NCBI GenBank assembly: GCA_017518705.1
Contig: JAFWUC010000013.1
Location: forward strand, 1 to 61,112
Length of the DNA: 61,112 nt
DNA from: Clostridia bacterium
Lineage (GTDB): Bacteria; Bacillota_A; Clostridia; Christensenellales; Aristaeellaceae
Direction of reading: 5' to 3'
The notes beneath the pieces were generated by a model, which did no database searches, had not been told where the DNA came from, and saw only the letters and a program-made list of their open reading frames with translations. Below, in pieces: positions 25,237-33,689 of the stretch. Position 1 is the first letter of the stretch, and each line of letters starts with the position of its first letter. Both the position numbers and the translations under genes were made by a program.

Positions 25237-26396
25237 ATGAACAGAAGAGCACCGAAAGGCAACGGAACCATAAGGTTCAGAGACGATAATACTTACGAAG
25301 GCCGTATGATCGTAGACGGGAAAAGGTTGTCGGTATATGGCCGCACGAAAAAGGAAGTCATGGAAAAGCTGAGCGAGTTGAGAAAGCCGTCCACTACGGT
25401 AACTACGGTCACTCCCGCCCCTAAACATACCGTGTCTGACGAATACACGGTCGGTCAGTGGCTCAACAAGTGGCATGATGAATGGCTCATACAGGTAAAG
25501 GACACAACCCGGCGCCGGTACGATTTGGAAATCCGGCTTCACATAGCGCCCGGTCTGGGAGAAGTCAGGCTGTGCAAGCTTACCACACTTCAAGTCCAGC
25601 GGCTTTATAACGAGCTGTCTAACGGCGGCCTGTCCCCCAAGAGCGTCAAATGCACTCACGGTGTGCTCCACGAAGCACTGGATAAAGCTGTGGAGCAGGG
25701 TCTCATAGCTGAAAATGTGACCGACAGGTGTTCTGTGCCCCGTCAGATACATTATGAGATGCGGCCTTTCCGCGCTGAAGAAGTGACCGCTTTTCTCGAT
25801 AAGATCCGCGGGCACAGGTACGAAGACGCGTACTATGTCTCCCTGTTCACCGGGTTAAGGGAAGCCGAGCTTATGGGACTTACCTGGGACTGTGTCGATT
25901 TTGAGAGCGGCACGATACGTATATACCGCCAACTGCAGAGAACGCTTAAGAACGGGTATATGACTTCCAGACACCGAAGAACCAGAGGTCTCGCACCATA
26001 AAGCCGCCTAATGAAGTCATGGAAAGGCTCAGGAAGCTGAAGCAGCAGTCTGACTCCCCTTTCGTGTTCGTATGCGGCACCGGAGAACACCTGACGATCA
26101 ACATGCTGTACAAGCCGTTCAAGAAGATAGTCAAGGAGATGGGCATCGAGAACATGCGGTTCCACGACCTGAGGCACACCTATGCCCTGCTGTCACTTCA
26201 GAGCGGCTGTGACATAAAGACCCTGTCCGCAAACCTCGGCCATGCCACAGTAGCTTTTACCCTCGACCGCTACGGCCACGTGTCTAAGGAGATGCTTGAA
26301 CAGAACAGCGAAAGGATGCAAAACCTCATCTGTCAGCTGACCAAGCCGAATGTAAAAGAAAACGTCAACGAAATACCATCGGAAGAAGAGCTATAA
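25237..26396 (+). pseudogene. Tyrosine recombinase (integrase 1), frameshifted
   Basis: ATG 25237 after CAGGAGG starts a phage/ICE integrase: an N-terminal arm-binding module (GNGTIRFRDDNTYEGRMIVD), a SAM-like core-binding domain (QWLNKWHDEWLIQVKDTTRR) and the catalytic domain with Arg in FTGLREAELMGLTWDC, RFHDLRHTYALL and LGHATVAFTLDRYGHV (R, H-x-x-R, H, Y). The frame is broken at ~25957-25960 (GGGTATATGAC): the first frame stops at 26001 while the second continues as DFQTPKNQRSRTIKPPNEVM. One base deleted or TA duplicated explains it. Its 3' end faces the tRNA-Leu fragment at 26549-26606. Confidence 0.9.
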
Positions 26397-26425
26397 GGGG
26401 TGGATAAGGGGTGGATAAGGGGTGG
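26393..26425 (+). repeat. Three 11-bp direct repeats after integrase 1 (putative arm sites)
   Basis: ATAAGGGGTGG occurs at 26393, 26404 and 26415, exactly 11 bp apart, starting inside the integrase 1 stop codon. Position and helical spacing suit arm-type binding sites of the integrase N-terminal domain (inference). Confidence 0.7.
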
Positions 26426-26458
26426 AAAAAGAGCTCGTACTCCCTGCGGCTGGGGCGA

Positions 26459-26606
26459 AAGCGGGCAAAATCGCGCTTTTAGCGCGATATACGCGCAAAA
26501 ACAGGCAAAAAAACAGGGCGGATAATTAAGATCCGTCCTGTTTTTACGTGCGGCTGACGAGACTTGAACTCGTACTCCTTGCGGAACACGCCCCTCAAAC
26601 GTGCGC
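26459..26606. repeat. 148-bp direct repeat, left copy (att site with tRNA-Leu 3' fragment)
   Basis: Identical to 36703-36850 except for two bases, with no gaps (constant offset 10,244). Bases 26549-26606 copy the last 58 nt of tRNA-Leu(GAG), minus strand, and the preceding bases copy its terminator. After 26606 the match to the tRNA stops. This marks the distal end of the 10.2-kb element. Confidence 0.92.
26549..26606 (-). pseudogene. tRNA-Leu(GAG) 3' fragment
   Basis: 58 nt equal to the 3' part of the tRNA at 36793-36874, including most of the anticodon arm, the variable and T arms and the 3' acceptor strand. The 5' part is absent, so it cannot give a functional tRNA. Confidence 0.92.
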
Positions 26607-26669
26607 TAAACTGTCATTTTTTGCAGGTTTTTGGCCAGTTTTGGGTCAAAACTGAAGTATGCCAAATTC

Positions 26670-26703
26670 TATTGGGGACCATATTGGGGACCTATTGGGG
26701 ACC
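26670..26703 (+). repeat. Three TATTGGGGACC repeats at the left end of the element
   Basis: Copies at 26670, 26682 and 26693 (11-12 bp apart). The same word occurs three times at the right end (36647-36679), so these are candidate arm-type sites of integrase 2. Confidence 0.75.
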
Positions 26704-26882
26704 AAATTACGCTGTAAACGATTTTGAGTCCGCACCGTCAGACATCCGTAACTGTATACGTTACCGTCAAAGAAACCGAAATAACAGCTTCGTTCTCGCT
26801 TCGTTATTTCGGAGAGCGAAGCAAACGTATAAAGCGAGCTGAAGTGTATATCACCGATCGTGTGCACTGACAGAGGCGGAAA

Positions 26883-27160
26883 AAATCTCCCCGCCACTCA
26901 AGATTATCGTTGCACAGCTGCAATCTACTGCTGTTTGTTTGCGTATCGTCCTCGATCGTTTGAGAATCGTTGATTCCGCTAACGGATGACAGGCTTAACA
27001 GGTATGCGGCTACACGTTATAAAACGGGCAAATACTGTCGTTTATGAGCCTTTGCCTTCGGATAATCAGATCGAAACCAACCTAACAGCATAAAGCCTTC
27101 ATGTCCCAATATAAAAGCCCCTTTTCTTTATATGGTATAAGGAAATAGGGGTTATTTTGC
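26883..27160. repeat. Diverged ~250-bp direct repeat, left copy
   Basis: Words such as GTTTGAGAATCGTTGATT (26958), AACAGGTATGCGGCTACACG and GCCTTCGGATAA...TCGAAACCAAC align with 35095-35425 in the same order. The end of both copies is a GC/AT hairpin beside TATAAAA that may act as a terminator. No reading frame is convincing here. It lies upstream of the Fic gene, as the other copy lies next to the serine recombinase. Confidence 0.75.
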
Positions 27161-27224
27161 CGGTATCGTTATGCCTGTCACCATCATGAATCTTTACCTT
27201 TTCTGCCGCTCTCGTCAAATTATC

Positions 27225-27253
27225 TTTACTTTTTGACCCATTGGTGGTATAAT
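27225..27253 (+). promoter_or_regulatory. Promoter of the Fic gene
   Basis: TTTACT (27225-27230), 17-bp spacer, TATAAT (27248-27253) with TGG before the -10, 28 bp ahead of the ATG. Confidence 0.82.
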
Positions 27254-27280
27254 AAGTAAATATGAAAGTGAGGACTCAGA

Positions 27281-28192
27281 ATGATATCTTATAAAGGGCT
27301 GGAAGAAAAACTCAAAAACAGGGGCGTCACGCGCTCAGACCTGACAAAAGAGCTCGGCATTTCCTCACGTACTATAGCAAAAATCGGTCACGGGGAGAAG
27401 CTGTCGCGCATCGTAATGGAGAAACTGTGCGCCTATTTCGGATGTACGGAAGATCAGCTCTGCCGCGAGATTTCGAACAATCCGATCCTGCAGACCCTTC
27501 GCGATGAAAAGAGCGCAAAAGTGTCCGGCGGACTGTACCACGAACTGCAGGTACGGATGACTTACAACTCTAACCATATCGAAGGAAGCCGCCTTACAGA
27601 AGATCAGACACGCATGATCTTCGAGACGAATACTCTCGATGCGGGCGATGGCGTCCCCGTGGATGATATTCTGGAAACGGTTCATCATTTCCGCGCAATA
27701 GACTATGTGATCGACTGTGCGGACGATGTACTGACTGAGGATATCATCAAGAAGCTGCACGAGATCCTGAAACACGACACAAAAGACGCATCACTTGACT
27801 GGTTCGCCGTAGGCGATTACAAAAAGCGTCCCAATGTCGTGGGCGGGCGTGAGACAGCGAAGCCCAAAGACGTTCCCGCACACATGCAAGCTCTGCTCAC
27901 TTTGTACGCTGCAAAGCGGGAAGTCACGATAAACGACATTATTGCGTTTCACGCAGAGTTTGAGAAGATCCATCCGTTTCAGGACGGCAACGGCAGAGTC
28001 GGTCGGCTTATAGCCTTGAAAGAATGCCTGCGATTTGGCATCGTTCCTTTCATCATTGAGGACAGCAAGAAGGCGTTTTACTACCGCGGACTGTTTGAGT
28101 GGGATAACGAAAGGGGCTGGCTCACGGATACCTGTCTTGACGGGCAGGATACGTTCAAAAGACTGCTTGACATGTTTATGGATGCGAATTAA
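27281..28192 (+). CDS. Fic-domain protein with N-terminal Cro/CI-type helix-turn-helix
   Basis: The 303-residue protein has an HTH_26-type DNA-binding domain (residues 1-65: GVTRSDLTKELGISSRTIAK) fused to a Fic domain. The catalytic motif HPFQDGNGR begins at His231; Fic enzymes of this sort transfer AMP from ATP to target hydroxyls. The autoinhibitory S-x3-E-G motif (Ser97, Glu101) lies before the Fic core, which makes it a class II, self-restrained Fic protein. The HTH suggests it also binds DNA and may control its own expression. The gene stands alone with its own promoter inside the integrative element and could act as a stress, phage-response or stabilisation module (inference). The full motif indicates an active enzyme. 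Confidence 0.93.
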   Translation: MISYKGLEEKLKNRGVTRSDLTKELGISSRTIAKIGHGEKLSRIVMEKLCAYFGCTEDQLCREISNNPILQTLRDEKSAKVSGGLYHELQVRMTYNSNHIEGSRLTEDQTRMIFETNTLDAGDGVPVDDILETVHHFRAIDYVIDCADDVLTEDIIKKLHEILKHDTKDASLDWFAVGDYKKRPNVVGGRETAKPKDVPAHMQALLTLYAAKREVTINDIIAFHAEFEKIHPFQDGNGRVGRLIALKECLRFGIVPFIIEDSKKAFYYRGLFEWDNERGWLTDTCLDGQDTFKRLLDMFMDAN

Positions 28193-28205
28193 ATAAGAGC
28201 GCCAT

Positions 28206-28330
28206 AACCGCTTGTTATCGAGCGACTGTAAACAAAACGAAATGTCAACAAAACCCCCTGCAGAGCAACACGGTTGGGGTACGAATCGGGGTGTAGATTC
28301 CGGTGTAAACGAAACTTTGGAGCTGACTGT
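28206..28330 (+). pseudogene. 3'-end remnant of a third tyrosine integrase
   Basis: Over 38 bp (28228-28265) the DNA matches the end of integrase 2 (36602-36639) with six differences; reading CGCTTGTTATCGAGC onward gives DCKQNEMSTKPPAE against GCKRNEVSAEPPVE. Only this tail survives, just after the Fic gene. It shows the Fic gene once had its own integrase next to it. Confidence 0.7.
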
Positions 28331-28418
28331 TTGACAGACGATGCGCCGTATGGACCAGTCAAAAGTACATAAAACCGGAGCCTCATATCTGAGACTCCGG
28401 TTTTGTTTCGTATGCGGT

Positions 28419-29705
28419 CTATCTTCCGGCCTGCTGGAGCAGGTTGCTCTTTTTCTGCTGGATGCTGCGCCAGGCGTAGAGTATGAGCGCCAAGGCGATG
28501 ACACCGTAGGAAAGGAAGGCTCTGAAGTACTCGCCCACCACGCTGTCGCCGAACAGGTTGCTGGCGGCAGCCTGGGCAGTTATGAACAGGGAGTGGAACA
28601 GGAAGGTGCCCAGCAGCGCCTGCAGGTTGGTGGCCCTGTCTATGGACGCGCCGCCCACCAGTATCGCGGCGCCGGCGTACAGACCGACCTGCTCGTGGGC
28701 CGCATAAGTCTGGAACGTGCCGATGCCTTCGCTCTGCATGAAAAGTATCTGGCCCCAGCCCGCCAGCACCGTGGAGATCATTATCGCGATCACGCGGGTG
28801 CGGTTGACGTTAATGCCGCTGGCGTTGGCCACGGTCTGGTTCTGTCCCACGGCGCGGAACTTCTGGCCCAGCCGCGTGCGCATGATAACGGAGTTGAACA
28901 GGCACAGCGCGCCGATGATAATCCAGGTCACCATGGGGATCTTTATGCTGCGCCCGCCGGTGCCGTCAAACACCTGGTGGATCGGCGGGATCAGGAATAT
29001 GCCCACTATCACCGCGGAAGCTATGACGCTTACCAGCATGCGCTTAAGGCTGACCTTTTTCAGCAGATACAGTACCAGGTTCAGCAGGGCGACACAGCCC
29101 GCCAGCACGTACAGCGCCGTAAGAAAATCGATCTTCATTATTCCGTCTACAACGGTATACAGCCCGACGTCGCCAGTCAGGTTCAGCGTGTTCTGCACGC
29201 CGCTGGCGCCGACTATGGTCACGTTGCTGTTCAGCGGGATTATGGAGCCGAATATGAACAGGAACAGCAGCTGGTACGCGCCGTTTGCGAAATAGCCCAG
29301 TATCAGCGAGCCGATCGTTTCCTGCCCCTTCATTTTGTTGAGCAGCGAGCCGATCAGAAAGCCGAACAGGGAAGCCAGAGGCAGCGTGATGCCCGCGGCA
29401 AGCAGTATGCCGGGCACTCCCTGTATGCCCCAGTTTATGGTGAGCAGCAGGCCTATCTGCGCCGCCATGGCGCCGATGGTGATGGAGAAGTTTATGCCCA
29501 TGCCCGCGATGATGGGGATTATCAGGGCCATGACTATGAAGGCGTTGCGGTTCAGGCGCAGCAGCAGCTGGCTGGCTACGTAGTTCATGTCAAGCCCCGA
29601 TACGATCACGAAGAACACGCACAGGCACAAAAACAGCCAGGTGACCGCGTATTTTTTCAGATTGTCCAGCACGCGGGTTCCAATACCTTTAGTCACGGTG
29701 AGCAC
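28419..29705 (-). CDS. ABC transporter permease 2 (BPD_transp_2 family)
   Basis: The 428-residue inner-membrane subunit has about ten hydrophobic helices. Family signatures are the ALIIPIIAGMGINFSITIGA segment and the cytoplasmic coupling loop AVGQNQTVANASGINVNRTR, as in RbsC/LivM/BmpD-type permeases. Its start overlaps the end of permease 1 by 17 bp, so the two are translationally coupled and form the heterodimeric channel. It is the last gene of the four-gene unit that begins with the DUF3798 binding protein. Confidence 0.92.
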   Translation of the reverse strand: MLTVTKGIGTRVLDNLKKYAVTWLFLCLCVFFVIVSGLDMNYVASQLLLRLNRNAFIVMALIIPIIAGMGINFSITIGAMAAQIGLLLTINWGIQGVPGILLAAGITLPLASLFGFLIGSLLNKMKGQETIGSLILGYFANGAYQLLFLFIFGSIIPLNSNVTIVGASGVQNTLNLTGDVGLYTVVDGIMKIDFLTALYVLAGCVALLNLVLYLLKKVSLKRMLVSVIASAVIVGIFLIPPIHQVFDGTGGRSIKIPMVTWIIIGALCLFNSVIMRTRLGQKFRAVGQNQTVANASGINVNRTRVIAIMISTVLAGWGQILFMQSEGIGTFQTYAAHEQVGLYAGAAILVGGASIDRATNLQALLGTFLFHSLFITAQAAASNLFGDSVVGEYFRAFLSYGVIALALILYAWRSIQQKKSNLLQQAGR

Positions 29706-31947
29706 CTCCCGTCTGTGTGAGCGCGTAGAGTATGATGCCGTTGGATATCATTATGCGCATTACCTCGCTCAGGCCGCCACCGGACACAGCCGCGTTGGCG
29801 ATCTGCTGGCCGAACACCAGCACGCCCTCAAACAGGAACACGCCGATGATCACGTGGGATACCCGGGCGCGCCGTACTGTGGCGCCGCCTATCAGTATGG
29901 CGGAGGCCGCTATGAAGCCCAGCTGCCTGGGCGCGGTATAGAGCTGCGCGTAGCCGAAAGACTGGGAGTAAATAACGATACCGATCGCCGCCAGTATGGT
30001 GGACAGCACGGTGCCCAGTGTGCGCATGCTGTTTACCGATATGCCGCTGGCTTGGGCGAAACGGGGGTTGGAGCCCGCCGCGCTCATGGCGATGCCTACG
30101 CGGGAACGGGAGAACAGCCACATTATCAGGCAGCACAGCCCCAGGAACAGCAGGCCGCTGGTGGGCACCGTTATGCCTAGCACCTCAAACGCGAGCCATT
30201 TGTCCAGCAGGTGCGCGTAGGAGCCCAGCAGGCTGTGGGTGACCCTGAGGCCCCGGCCGCTTAACAGCCAGATTATCTTGGGATTGGTGAAAGGCAGCAT
30301 CATCCAGCCTATGCACATCAGGGACACGAAAGAGAAGCCCACGTAAGTGGATATCGTCATCTCGTTGCCCTTCATGCGGTTTAACAGCTTGGAGTACAGC
30401 CAGCCCAGAGGCGCCGCGACGGTCACGCCCACCAGGCAGGCGATTATCAGGCCGGAAGCGCCCGTCATGTTGTACTGCAGGGAAATGACTATGCCAAACA
30501 GGCCCGCTATGCAGCCTATCGTCATGCCCATGTTGAGGCCGATGCCGCACTGTATGCCGGGCATCATCGCCAGCACCAGCACGCCGTACATGGTCATTCT
30601 TTCCAGCACGTTGCCCATCATCATGGGCACGGAGATGTCGTAGAACCTGGCGGCAAGGCACAGGTAGATGAAGAACAGGGTGATTATGGTGCGGGGCACG
30701 CCGAAGCGCTCGGTCAGGCTTCCCCAGAAGAAGAACACCGCGCCCAGCAGCACCAGCGCCACGGCCATCAGCAGCAGGTTCTCCGCCTGGGACGCGAGCA
30801 TCGTGGAGCCCTTGGCCTCAGACGTGCCGACCACGCCGGTGTATGAATTGTATCTGTCCGAAAAGTCCAGTCCGCCCGGCCACACCACGTTTTCGATGCT
30901 GTCGCGTATACCCTGCTTGAGCTTCGCGCCCAGGCTGTCCAGCTGGGGCACGGTCTTCACGATCTCGGCCCAGAGCGCCTCGTAAGCGGTCTCGGTATCG
31001 CTGTTCATCGCCTCCAGCTCCGCAGTCTCCACAAAGTAGGAATAGTCCGCCAGCGTCGCGGCGGTGGAAGCGGTGCCGCTGTCGGTCTGCTGCACCACTA
31101 TTTCCACGCCTTCAAGGGTGTTGGCGATGTTTTCCCTGGCTTTTGCCAGCAGGTCGGCTTTAAAGTCTTCCCTCTCGGAAGCGGCAGGCACGTCTTTGAT
31201 TATGGCTTCCCAGAGCGCGCCGTCGTCAAGGCCCTCCAGCGCGGCCCAGTCGCCTACGGCGCCGGCCATCTCGTTTTCCAGCTGCTGATACAGTTCTTTG
31301 TCCAGCTTTTTGCGCTCTTCGTCCGCCTTGGTGCGGGCCAGCTTCGCGAAGGAGGCCTTCATGTGGGAGAACTCCGCCTTTTTAAGGTCGGGCTCCACCT
31401 TGCACAGCTCTTCGAATATCGCCTCGTCGCCGTCAGCGCTGTCCGCTATCTGGGTCCAGCTGCCCACGTTGTCGACCAGGCTTATATAGACTTCGGCAAA
31501 CGCTTCCCTTTCCTCATCGCGCTTTCCGCTGGAAAGCTTAAGCTTGCCTTCCAGAGCCTCCACGGCGCTGTTGAAGGCGTCCCTGTCGGCGATCTCCGGG
31601 TCCCCGTAAAGGGCCTCGGCCTCCGCGCGCGCCAGGCTTTCGGCCTCGTCCAGCAGCTCGTTCTTTTTATTCTCGCCCATTTTGCGGAAGCCCGCCTTGT
31701 CGGCGCGCAGCTGCTGCAGTTTATCCGCGCGGGCCTGACGGGCGATCTCGTCTATCAGTCCCTGGGTCGCCTGGTGAACGACCGCGTCGGTACGCAGCTC
31801 GTACAGGTTGTCCTTCGCGCCCTGGCTGCCCCTTAAAACGTACCCTGTCACGCTGGTGACCAGCAGCACGAACGCCAGGCAGAACATTACCAGCGCGGCG
31901 ATCTTTCGGGCGCCGAGCTTTCGCCCGGACAGGATCTGCTTACTCAT
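29689..31947 (-). CDS. ABC transporter permease 1 with a large extracytoplasmic insertion
   Basis: The 752-residue protein is roughly twice the usual length. After helix 1 (KIAALVMFCLAFVLLVTSVT, residues 15-38) comes a ~350-residue charged segment (about 40-388) rich in Glu, Lys and Ala with heptad-like stretches (KADEERKKLDKELYQQLENE), ending VVWPGGLDFSDRYNSYTG. The normal BPD_transp_2 permease follows (VLERMTMYGVLVLAMMPGIQ and the coupling loop AGSNPRFAQASGISVNSMRT). The inserted domain should sit outside the membrane and may dock the binding protein or span the wall (inference). It overlaps the ATPase gene by 8 bp. Confidence 0.9.
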   Translation of the reverse strand: MSKQILSGRKLGARKIAALVMFCLAFVLLVTSVTGYVLRGSQGAKDNLYELRTDAVVHQATQGLIDEIARQARADKLQQLRADKAGFRKMGENKKNELLDEAESLARAEAEALYGDPEIADRDAFNSAVEALEGKLKLSSGKRDEEREAFAEVYISLVDNVGSWTQIADSADGDEAIFEELCKVEPDLKKAEFSHMKASFAKLARTKADEERKKLDKELYQQLENEMAGAVGDWAALEGLDDGALWEAIIKDVPAASEREDFKADLLAKARENIANTLEGVEIVVQQTDSGTASTAATLADYSYFVETAELEAMNSDTETAYEALWAEIVKTVPQLDSLGAKLKQGIRDSIENVVWPGGLDFSDRYNSYTGVVGTSEAKGSTMLASQAENLLLMAVALVLLGAVFFFWGSLTERFGVPRTIITLFFIYLCLAARFYDISVPMMMGNVLERMTMYGVLVLAMMPGIQCGIGLNMGMTIGCIAGLFGIVISLQYNMTGASGLIIACLVGVTVAAPLGWLYSKLLNRMKGNEMTISTYVGFSFVSLMCIGWMMLPFTNPKIIWLLSGRGLRVTHSLLGSYAHLLDKWLAFEVLGITVPTSGLLFLGLCCLIMWLFSRSRVGIAMSAAGSNPRFAQASGISVNSMRTLGTVLSTILAAIGIVIYSQSFGYAQLYTAPRQLGFIAASAILIGGATVRRARVSHVIIGVFLFEGVLVFGQQIANAAVSGGGLSEVMRIMISNGIILYALTQTGGAHRD

Positions 31948-33541
31948 TTTTCAGCCCCCTTTCGGGTTTTACTCCGCTCATGGCCAAACCGAAGGCGGTA
32001 TCGCTGTCGTTTGGTTTGAGTATGTCAACCACCTTGCCTTCCGCGACGATGGCGATGTTGTCGCAGATGCTGCGCAGTTCGTTCAGTTCGCTGGACACCA
32101 TGACTATGGTCATATGCTGCTCGCGGTTCAGTTTTACCAGCGTCTCCAGCACCAGCTGCTTGGCGCCTATATCTATGCCGCGGGTAGGCTCCGCTATGAA
32201 CATGAAGCGGGGATGCAGAGCCAGCGCCCGCGCCACGCATACTTTTTGCTGGTTGCCGCCGGAAAGCGTGCCCACCAGCTGGGCAGGAGAGGTGCAGCGG
32301 ATGTCCAGGTCGCTTATCATCTTCTGGGCGAAGGCACGTATCTTCGCGCTGTCCTTCTGGCCCAGCTTAAGGTATTCCTTGTTGACCTGCATGGCGGAGA
32401 ACACTATATTGTCCTCAATTGACTCATCCAGCAGCAGCCCCACGCCGCGCCTGTCCTCACTTACGAAGGCCATGCCCGCCTTAAGCGCCGCCGCCGGGTC
32501 GTTCAGGGCGAGCTTTTTGCCGAACAGCGTGACTTCGCCCACGGACTCAAACAGGCCCATGATGCCGTTGGGCACGCCTATCTTGCCCTGGCCCGCCAGG
32601 CCGCCTATGCCGAATATCTCGCCTTCGGTGATGTCCAAGTCTATGCCCTTGTCCATCTCGCCGGGCATGTCCACCCACAGGTTCCTGATGCTCATGGCGA
32701 TATTGCCCTGCACCGGCTCCGGACGGCTTTCCACCTTTATGAAGTTCTCGTCGCCCCTGCCGATCATGAGCGCCGCCAGCTCGTTGGCGGTAGTCTCTTC
32801 TTTTTTAAGAGTCTTGATCAGCTGGCCGTCCCGCAGGATAGTGATCGTGTCCGCGGCGGCCATGACCTCGTCCAGGCGGTGGGTGATGAAGATTATCGCG
32901 ATGCCCTGGGCGGCAATATTCTGCATGACCTTGAGCAGCTGCTGCGCTTCGCTCTCGGTGAGCACAGCGGTAGGCTCGTCAAACACCAGCAGTTTTACGC
33001 CCAGCTTGTCGATCTCGCGGGCGATCTCTATAAACTGCATATGTCCCACAGGCAGGCCGTTCACCAGGGCATATTCGTCTATGTTCATGCCTACCTTGCC
33101 AAGGGCGACGTGGGCGTCTTTTGACATGGCTGCCCGGTCCAGAAACTCCAGGTCCCTGCCGAAAATGCGGCTTAGCAGGTTCTTTTTGGTGATCTCACGG
33201 TTCAGCTTGATGTTGTCGGTCACCGAAAAGCCGGGTATCAGCATGAATTCCTGGTGTACCATGCCTATGCCCTTTTCCATGGCCTCCATGGGGCTTAAAA
33301 TATGGACCTCCTCACCGTCAAAGACCACCTGGCCCTTGAAGCCGCCCGTGGAATGGATCACGGGCATGCCGAACAGCACGTTCATCAGCGTGGACTTGCC
33401 CGCGCCGTTTTCTCCCAGCAGCGCGTGTATCTCGCCGGGGCGCACGTTCAGGGTCACGTCCCTGAGCACCGCGTTCTGCCCGTATTCTTTGGTGATGTTT
33501 TTCATCTCAAGGATAAACTTTTCGTCCAAAGATAAAACCAT
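31940..33541 (-). CDS. ABC transporter ATP-binding protein, tandem nucleotide-binding domains (RbsA/BMP type)
   Basis: About 533 residues from ATG 33541, although the start is uncertain since GGAAGG abuts it directly; a Met at 33505 is also possible. Domain 1 has Walker A GENGAGKST and Walker B LLVFDEPTAVL but a weak signature (LPVGHMQF). Domain 2 has a degenerate Walker A (GGLAGQGKIG), signature LSGGNQQK and FIAEPTRGIDIGA. Such asymmetric double ATPases energise ribose, galactose or nucleoside (BMP) importers. Domain 1's degenerate signature and domain 2's degenerate P-loop suggest one functional ATP site. Together with the two permeases it forms the importer. Confidence 0.9.
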   Translation of the reverse strand: MVLSLDEKFILEMKNITKEYGQNAVLRDVTLNVRPGEIHALLGENGAGKSTLMNVLFGMPVIHSTGGFKGQVVFDGEEVHILSPMEAMEKGIGMVHQEFMLIPGFSVTDNIKLNREITKKNLLSRIFGRDLEFLDRAAMSKDAHVALGKVGMNIDEYALVNGLPVGHMQFIEIAREIDKLGVKLLVFDEPTAVLTESEAQQLLKVMQNIAAQGIAIIFITHRLDEVMAAADTITILRDGQLIKTLKKEETTANELAALMIGRGDENFIKVESRPEPVQGNIAMSIRNLWVDMPGEMDKGIDLDITEGEIFGIGGLAGQGKIGVPNGIMGLFESVGEVTLFGKKLALNDPAAALKAGMAFVSEDRRGVGLLLDESIEDNIVFSAMQVNKEYLKLGQKDSAKIRAFAQKMISDLDIRCTSPAQLVGTLSGGNQQKVCVARALALHPRFMFIAEPTRGIDIGAKQLVLETLVKLNREQHMTIVMVSSELNELRSICDNIAIVAEGKVVDILKPNDSDTAFGLAMSGVKPERGLKNE

Positions 33542-33626
33542 CCTTCCATTTATAACTGCGCTGTGTGCGCTTTTGTGCGGGCAGGTCTGCGTCCGCACAA
33601 GAGCGCATACATCTTTCAAAACACGC

Positions 33627-33658
33627 CCGGGCATCCTGACAACGGATGTCCGGGCGAT
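33627..33658 (-). terminator. Terminator or attenuator between binding-protein and ATPase genes
   Basis: Minus strand CGCCCGGaCATCC-loop-GGATGcCCGGGCG, then TGTTTT, 32 bp after the binding-protein stop. It should leave the binding protein in excess over ATPase and permeases, as is common for importers. Confidence 0.8.
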
Positions 33659-33689
33659 TTTTAGCTGAAAACCCGATCGAATCTATCGC

